Source: Bacteroidota bacterium (GTDB lineage Bacteria > Bacteroidota > Bacteroidia > Chitinophagales > Chitinophagaceae). From it: a stretch of DNA of 64,000 bases. Positions within the stretch are counted from its first letter, which is position 1. Each line of letters starts with the position of its first letter. The position numbers were made by a program, and so were the translations under genes. Under the pieces are notes generated by a model. It did no database searches and was not told where the DNA came from. It was given only the letters and a program-made list of their open reading frames with translations. The stretch lies in NCBI GenBank assembly GCA_030706685.1, contig JAUZOA010000012.1, forward strand, positions 35,685-99,684, read 5' to 3'. Positions 60,031-64,000 of the stretch are shown one piece after another.

Positions 60031-63000
60031 ATGAGTAAAATACTGAAAAAAATCTTAAAGGTCGCCGGGATTGTATTGCTTGTGCTGATCGCCGCGGCCT
60101 TCCTGGTCCCTATCCTATTCAAAAAACAAATAACGACCCTGGTAAAAAGTGAGATCAATAAGAGCCTGACCGCCAAAGTCGACTTCAAAGACGTAAGTCT
60201 TTCCCTGTTTCGCCATTTTCCCAAAATATCTATACGCCTTGATGAACTTTCAGTAGTTGGCGCCAATGAATTTGCCGGCGATACCCTTGTATCCACCAGG
60301 AGCCTGGATGCCTCGGTAAATCTTTTCAGTGTCATAAAAGGAAAAGACATCAACGTATATGGCGTCTACCTGGAATCACCCCGGATCCATGCGCTCGTAA
60401 ACAAAGCAGGCAAGGCCAACTGGAATATTACTAAAGAAAGTAAGGATACTACCGCTTCAAGCAGTGCTTCCACCCCGTCCGAATTCAAAATGAAACTACA
60501 GAAATACCAGATCACGAATGGCTATATACAATACAAAGATGAGAGCAGTAACATGAGCGCCGAGATATCCGGGCTGGATCATGAAGGAAGCGGCGACTTC
60601 ACGCAGGATGCTTTTACGCTCACCACCAAAACAAAAACAGAGGCTGCTGGTTTTATTTACGCATCGGTCCCTTATTTAGCCAATACTCAAACAGAGATCA
60701 ATGCCGATATTCAAATTGATAATACTAATAATAAATATACTTTCAAGTCGGATGACATCAAACTGAATAATCTCAAGCTCAACGCGGAAGGGTTCTTTCA
60801 ACTGGTAAATGACAGCACCTACAATATGGATATCCGGTTCAAAACGCCTTCCAATGAATTTAAGGACATCCTTTCGTTGATACCCGCCATTTACAAAAAA
60901 GATTTTTCATCATTAAAAACAAGCGGGCAGGCAGCATTGAATGGCTTTGTAAAAGGTACGTACAGTCCTGTACAAATGCCTGCTTATGACCTGAATCTTG
61001 ATATCAAAGATGGGTTCTTCCAATATCCTGACCTGCCACAGCCGGTAAAGAATATTCAAGTCGCTTTGCACGCGAGTAACCCTGATGGCAAGCCGGACAA
61101 TGCAGTAATAGATATTTCAAAAGGACATCTGGAAATGGACAATGAGCCTTTTGACCTCAAACTTCTTTTTAAAAATCCGGAAACCGCCAAATACATTGAT
61201 GCCACAGCGAAAGGCAAAATTGACCTGGCGAATATTTCCAGGTTTGTGAAACTGGAAGGTGGTACAAAACTCGCCGGCCTTGTAGGAGCCGATCTATTTG
61301 CCAGGGGAAATATGTCAGCGCTGCAAAATCAACAGGGTAATTTCTCAGCGGGTGGTTTCCTCGATATTAAGGACCTCTTTTATTCTTCAAGCGCTTTCCC
61401 GCAGCCTGTTCAAAACGGCAATATGAAAATTGAGTTGGCAAATAGCGGGGGCATCGCTGACAATACCTCGGTTAATATTTCTTCGGGCCATATTGAAATA
61501 GGTAAAGATCCGCTGGATTTCACGTTGAAGCTTAGCCATCCTATGTCTTCAGTTGATTTTTCAGGGACAACAAGAGGGAAGTTTACACTGGACAATATCA
61601 AACAATTTGTACAGCTTGAGCCCGGCACAGCGATCAATGGTAACCTCAATGCCGATCTTGGATTCAATGGCAACAAAACAGCAGTTGATAAAAAAGAATA
61701 TGATAAAATCGCGATCAGCGGCACCGCTGGCCTGGACAATTTTAAATATGTTTCAAAGGATTACCCAGGCGGCCTGACTATTAGCAGTACCAATCTTGGG
61801 TTTAACCAAAAAACAGTTTCTTTAAAGGATCTCAAAGCTAATTTTCTCAACACGAATTTCTCCGCAAATGGAACGTTCAACAATCTCGTGGGTTATGCTA
61901 TGCAAGATCAGCCCTTATCCGGCACGCTGAACGTTACGGCCGACAAAATGAATCTGAATGACTGGATGGGAACAAGTTCCACGACAACGGCAACCGCATC
62001 TGCGCCCGGCACTTCTTCTTCCACTGCAACACCATTCTTAGTTCCGGCAAATATTGATCTTACTATTAATGCCAAAGCGGGGCAGGTAAAATATGACAAG
62101 GTGGATTATAACAATATCAACGGCACCCTTGTACTGAATGACCAAACTGCCAGGCTCCAGGATGTAAAAACAGAAGCATTGGACGGAACAATCACCTTTA
62201 ATGGTTCTTATTCTACCAGGACCAATAAAAAAGAACCAGCCATCAATATTAGCTATGACGTAAAAAATGTGAGTGTGCAAAAAGCGTTTCTTGCTTTTAA
62301 CACTGTACAAAAGCTGATGCCGATCGGTCAATTCCTGGATGGTAAACTTAATTCACAACTCTCCATGACGGGCAACCTGGGGGGCGATATGATGCCTGAC
62401 CTTAATACGCTTACCGGGAAAGGAAACCTGTTGCTGTTAGAAGGCGTCCTTAAAAAATTTGCCCCGCTTGAAAAAATAGCCAATACATTACAGATCGAAG
62501 AACTGAAATCCGTGACGGTAAAAGATATCAAGAACTATATTGAATTTGCCAATGGCAAAGTATTGGTCAAACCCTTCAACCTGAAAGTAAAAGATATGGA
62601 TATGCAGATCGGCGGTATGCATGGTTTGGATCAATCTATAGATTATGCCGTGCAAATGAAGGTTCCCCGTAAGTATTTGGGTAATGAAGGAAATAACCTG
62701 TTGAATAACCTTGCGTCAGAGGCAAGCAGTAAGGGCGTCGCTGTAAAACTTGGCGATATGGTTGATCTGAATATAAAAGTAGGTGGCAGCATGACCAATC
62801 CTACTGTCAAAACTGACCTGAAACAAGTAGCAGGGGATGCGATTAAAGATATGCAGCAACAGGCAGCGGATTTTGCTAAAGCCAAAGCTGATTCTGCCAG
62901 GCATACGGTAAAAGATACATTAACGGCTGTAAAGAACCAGGCCCTCAATGATCTGAAGGAAGGGTTAAAAGACAAGTTGCTGGGCAATAAGGATTCCACA

Positions 63001-63090
63001 AAGACCAATAACCTCGATAGTACTAAGAAAAAAGCTGAGCAAACATTAAAGAACACTTTCAACGGACTCTTCAAAAAGAAAAAGCCCTAA
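60031..63090 (+). CDS. AsmA family protein
   Basis: A roughly 1,019-residue protein of the AsmA/YhdP group, with N-terminal helix VAGIVLLVLIAAAFLVPILF and AsmA-type domain RHFPKISIRLDELSVVGANEFAGDTLVSTRSLDASVNLFSVI. Long repetitive beta-rich segments follow (GQAALNGFVKGTYS..., IDLANISRFVKLEGGTKLAG... and the related IKQFVQLEPGTAINGNL). The AsmA_2-like C-terminal domain is in KKFAPLEKIANTLQIEELKSVTVKDIKNYIEFANGKVLVKPF. A Lys/Asp-rich tail ends it. Such proteins act in outer membrane lipid homeostasis. The start at 60031 (MSKILKK) is preferred over 59998. Confidence 0.85.
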   Translation: MSKILKKILKVAGIVLLVLIAAAFLVPILFKKQITTLVKSEINKSLTAKVDFKDVSLSLFRHFPKISIRLDELSVVGANEFAGDTLVSTRSLDASVNLFSVIKGKDINVYGVYLESPRIHALVNKAGKANWNITKESKDTTASSSASTPSEFKMKLQKYQITNGYIQYKDESSNMSAEISGLDHEGSGDFTQDAFTLTTKTKTEAAGFIYASVPYLANTQTEINADIQIDNTNNKYTFKSDDIKLNNLKLNAEGFFQLVNDSTYNMDIRFKTPSNEFKDILSLIPAIYKKDFSSLKTSGQAALNGFVKGTYSPVQMPAYDLNLDIKDGFFQYPDLPQPVKNIQVALHASNPDGKPDNAVIDISKGHLEMDNEPFDLKLLFKNPETAKYIDATAKGKIDLANISRFVKLEGGTKLAGLVGADLFARGNMSALQNQQGNFSAGGFLDIKDLFYSSSAFPQPVQNGNMKIELANSGGIADNTSVNISSGHIEIGKDPLDFTLKLSHPMSSVDFSGTTRGKFTLDNIKQFVQLEPGTAINGNLNADLGFNGNKTAVDKKEYDKIAISGTAGLDNFKYVSKDYPGGLTISSTNLGFNQKTVSLKDLKANFLNTNFSANGTFNNLVGYAMQDQPLSGTLNVTADKMNLNDWMGTSSTTTATASAPGTSSSTATPFLVPANIDLTINAKAGQVKYDKVDYNNINGTLVLNDQTARLQDVKTEALDGTITFNGSYSTRTNKKEPAINISYDVKNVSVQKAFLAFNTVQKLMPIGQFLDGKLNSQLSMTGNLGGDMMPDLNTLTGKGNLLLLEGVLKKFAPLEKIANTLQIEELKSVTVKDIKNYIEFANGKVLVKPFNLKVKDMDMQIGGMHGLDQSIDYAVQMKVPRKYLGNEGNNLLNNLASEASSKGVAVKLGDMVDLNIKVGGSMTNPTVKTDLKQVAGDAIKDMQQQAADFAKAKADSARHTVKDTLTAVKNQALNDLKEGLKDKLLGNKDSTKTNNLDSTKKKAEQTLKNTFNGLFKKKKP

Positions 63091-63363
63091 AGCAACATTA
63101 CAAACGACAAAGAACATCTTCTTTCTATTTCTTTTGCAGGGTATTTTCAATCCTCTTCCAGGAGGTATTGGCGGCTATCATGCAACCCGGGTATGGCTTT
63201 ACTAATAAGAAACACTTATTTTTTGCAAATAAAGAGTAGCCTTGTTATATGAAAAGGACTGATGTAAAGTATATTTCATATTGATTTTTTTTTGCTTTAT
63301 TAAACAACCCTATCTTTAGCTCCGACTTTTTGAACCACCAATCCACTAACCAATCCACTATTT
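63091..63363. promoter_or_regulatory. Spacer with putative promoter of the CBM9-like gene
   Basis: No gene seen in these 273 bases. TATCTTTA at 63311-63318 is close to TAnnTTTG, and TTTG at 63291-63294 lies 16 bases upstream, giving a plausible -33/-7 pair for the gene at 63364. Confidence 0.35.
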
Positions 63364-64000
63364 ATGTCAAGAAAACTTTGGCTGCTCTGCATCCTTGCAG
63401 TTGTCGCAGCGAACCTTTATTCCCAAACACCTGTAGTTAATGCAAAAAAAAGAACGGCTGCCATTACAATCGATGGCAATCCTAATGAAAGTATCTGGGA
63501 GTTTACCAACAATGTCACCAAAACGATTATCGGCACACCCAATAACACGGTTAGCTATGCCGTTTTATGGGACAGCCTGAACCTGTATGTCGCAGTGAAA
63601 GTGACTGATGCCAATAAATTCAATGATTCCTCCAATCCCTGGGATGATGATGCGACAGAAATCTATATTGATGCTGATAATAACGGGGGCACCAGCTATG
63701 GCCCCAATGACAGGCAATTTGTAAAAGAATGGAACGGCAGCACTCTTTGGGAAAAAAATAATAAAACGGCCAACGTACAACATGCCTGGGCCAATATAAC
63801 CAATGGCTATGGTATTGAAATGCTTATTCCCTGGAGCAGTATTGGCATTACTAACCCGGGAGTCGGGTTTACGATTGGGTTTGATGTGGCTTGTGATGAT
63901 GATGATAACGGTGGCGCCCGTGAAAGCCAGTTAATGTGGGCCGGTGATGGTAACAACTGGCAATATCCCCAGAACTTTGGCGACCTCGTTTTAGTTTCAA
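63364..64000 (+). CDS. Secreted protein with CBM9-like domain (cut by right edge)
   Basis: An ATG at 63364 opens a frame that runs off the window, with about 212 residues visible. The signal peptide is MSRKLWLLCILAVVAANLYS. A carbohydrate-binding family 9-like beta-sandwich follows: AAITIDGNPNESIWEFTN, NTVSYAVLWDSLNLYVAVKVTD, DDDATEIYIDADNNGG and NGYGIEMLIPWSSIGI, with the calcium-type Asp clusters usual in this domain. The sequence then enters a region after QNFGDLVLVS that may lead to a catalytic or sorting domain outside. Probably acts on polysaccharide. Confidence 0.8.
   Translation, partial: MSRKLWLLCILAVVAANLYSQTPVVNAKKRTAAITIDGNPNESIWEFTNNVTKTIIGTPNNTVSYAVLWDSLNLYVAVKVTDANKFNDSSNPWDDDATEIYIDADNNGGTSYGPNDRQFVKEWNGSTLWEKNNKTANVQHAWANITNGYGIEMLIPWSSIGITNPGVGFTIGFDVACDDDDNGGARESQLMWAGDGNNWQYPQNFGDLVLVS

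Overview
The window is chromosomal DNA of a Bacteroidota bacterium, most likely from the Chitinophagaceae or a close relative. Supporting signs are the moderate GC content, promoters that fit the Bacteroidota -7 motif TAnnTTTG instead of sigma-70 boxes, weak Shine-Dalgarno sequences, an OMP_b-brl_3 type outer membrane receptor, and the order miaB - sigma-54 activator - lptE - TPR-like gene - secG. No rRNA, CRISPR, phage or classical transposase gene is visible. There is one tRNA, tRNA-Gly(CCC).

Layout. 0-15.4 kb: tandem M1 metallopeptidases, lpd, pcm, a phosphohexomutase, a DUF2279 protein, a PQQ-type beta-propeller lipoprotein with a LytTR response regulator, an AraC regulator, a PyrR-like phosphoribosyltransferase, an FkbM methyltransferase and a membrane Fe-S oxidoreductase. 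15.5-26.6 kb: a minus-strand operon of eleven genes for a hydrogenase-4-like/complex I-like membrane complex (HyfB twice, HyfC, HyfE, HyfF, HyfG, HyfI), preceded by a GcvH-like protein, a methyltransferase and two small unknown proteins. A Crp/Fnr regulator is divergent from it. The catalytic subunits lack the NiFe cysteines and most ligands of the proximal cluster, so it is an Ehr-type (energy-converting hydrogenase related) complex, not a hydrogenase. 27-32 kb: housekeeping and unknown genes, including the CCG-domain Fe-S protein that would normally be expected beside the 14.1-15.4 kb gene. 32.2-37.3 kb: tRNA-Gly followed by a tandem triplication, several structured repeats, an orphan membrane protein and a large outer membrane beta-barrel protein. 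37.3-46.2 kb: miaB-sigma54-lptE-TPR-secG, a terminator, mltG, a BrkB family protein, thioredoxin-like proteins and trmH.

46.2-56.9 kb is a complete reductive pyrimidine degradation cluster. An NCS1 permease brings in the base. PreT/PreA reduces uracil or thymine, dihydropyrimidinase and beta-ureidopropionase open and hydrolyse the ring, a class III aminotransferase removes the amino group, and a CoA-acylating (methyl)malonate-semialdehyde dehydrogenase yields acetyl- or propionyl-CoA. Two small ORFs interrupt it. One encodes a GxxExxY (PD-(D/E)XK-like) protein and the other a four-helix-bundle (23S rRNA IVP-like) protein. Each sits exactly between its own long inverted repeat. 57-64 kb: a small lipoprotein, an ECF sigma factor with a membrane/beta-barrel partner, a 1,000-residue AsmA-like protein and the start of a CBM9-like secreted protein.

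The most notable theme is the set of inverted, internally iterated repeats scattered between genes. At two places they carry an ORF. At several others they look like empty versions of the same architecture. Related palindromic sequence has also entered coding sequence in frame in miaB and the aminotransferase.
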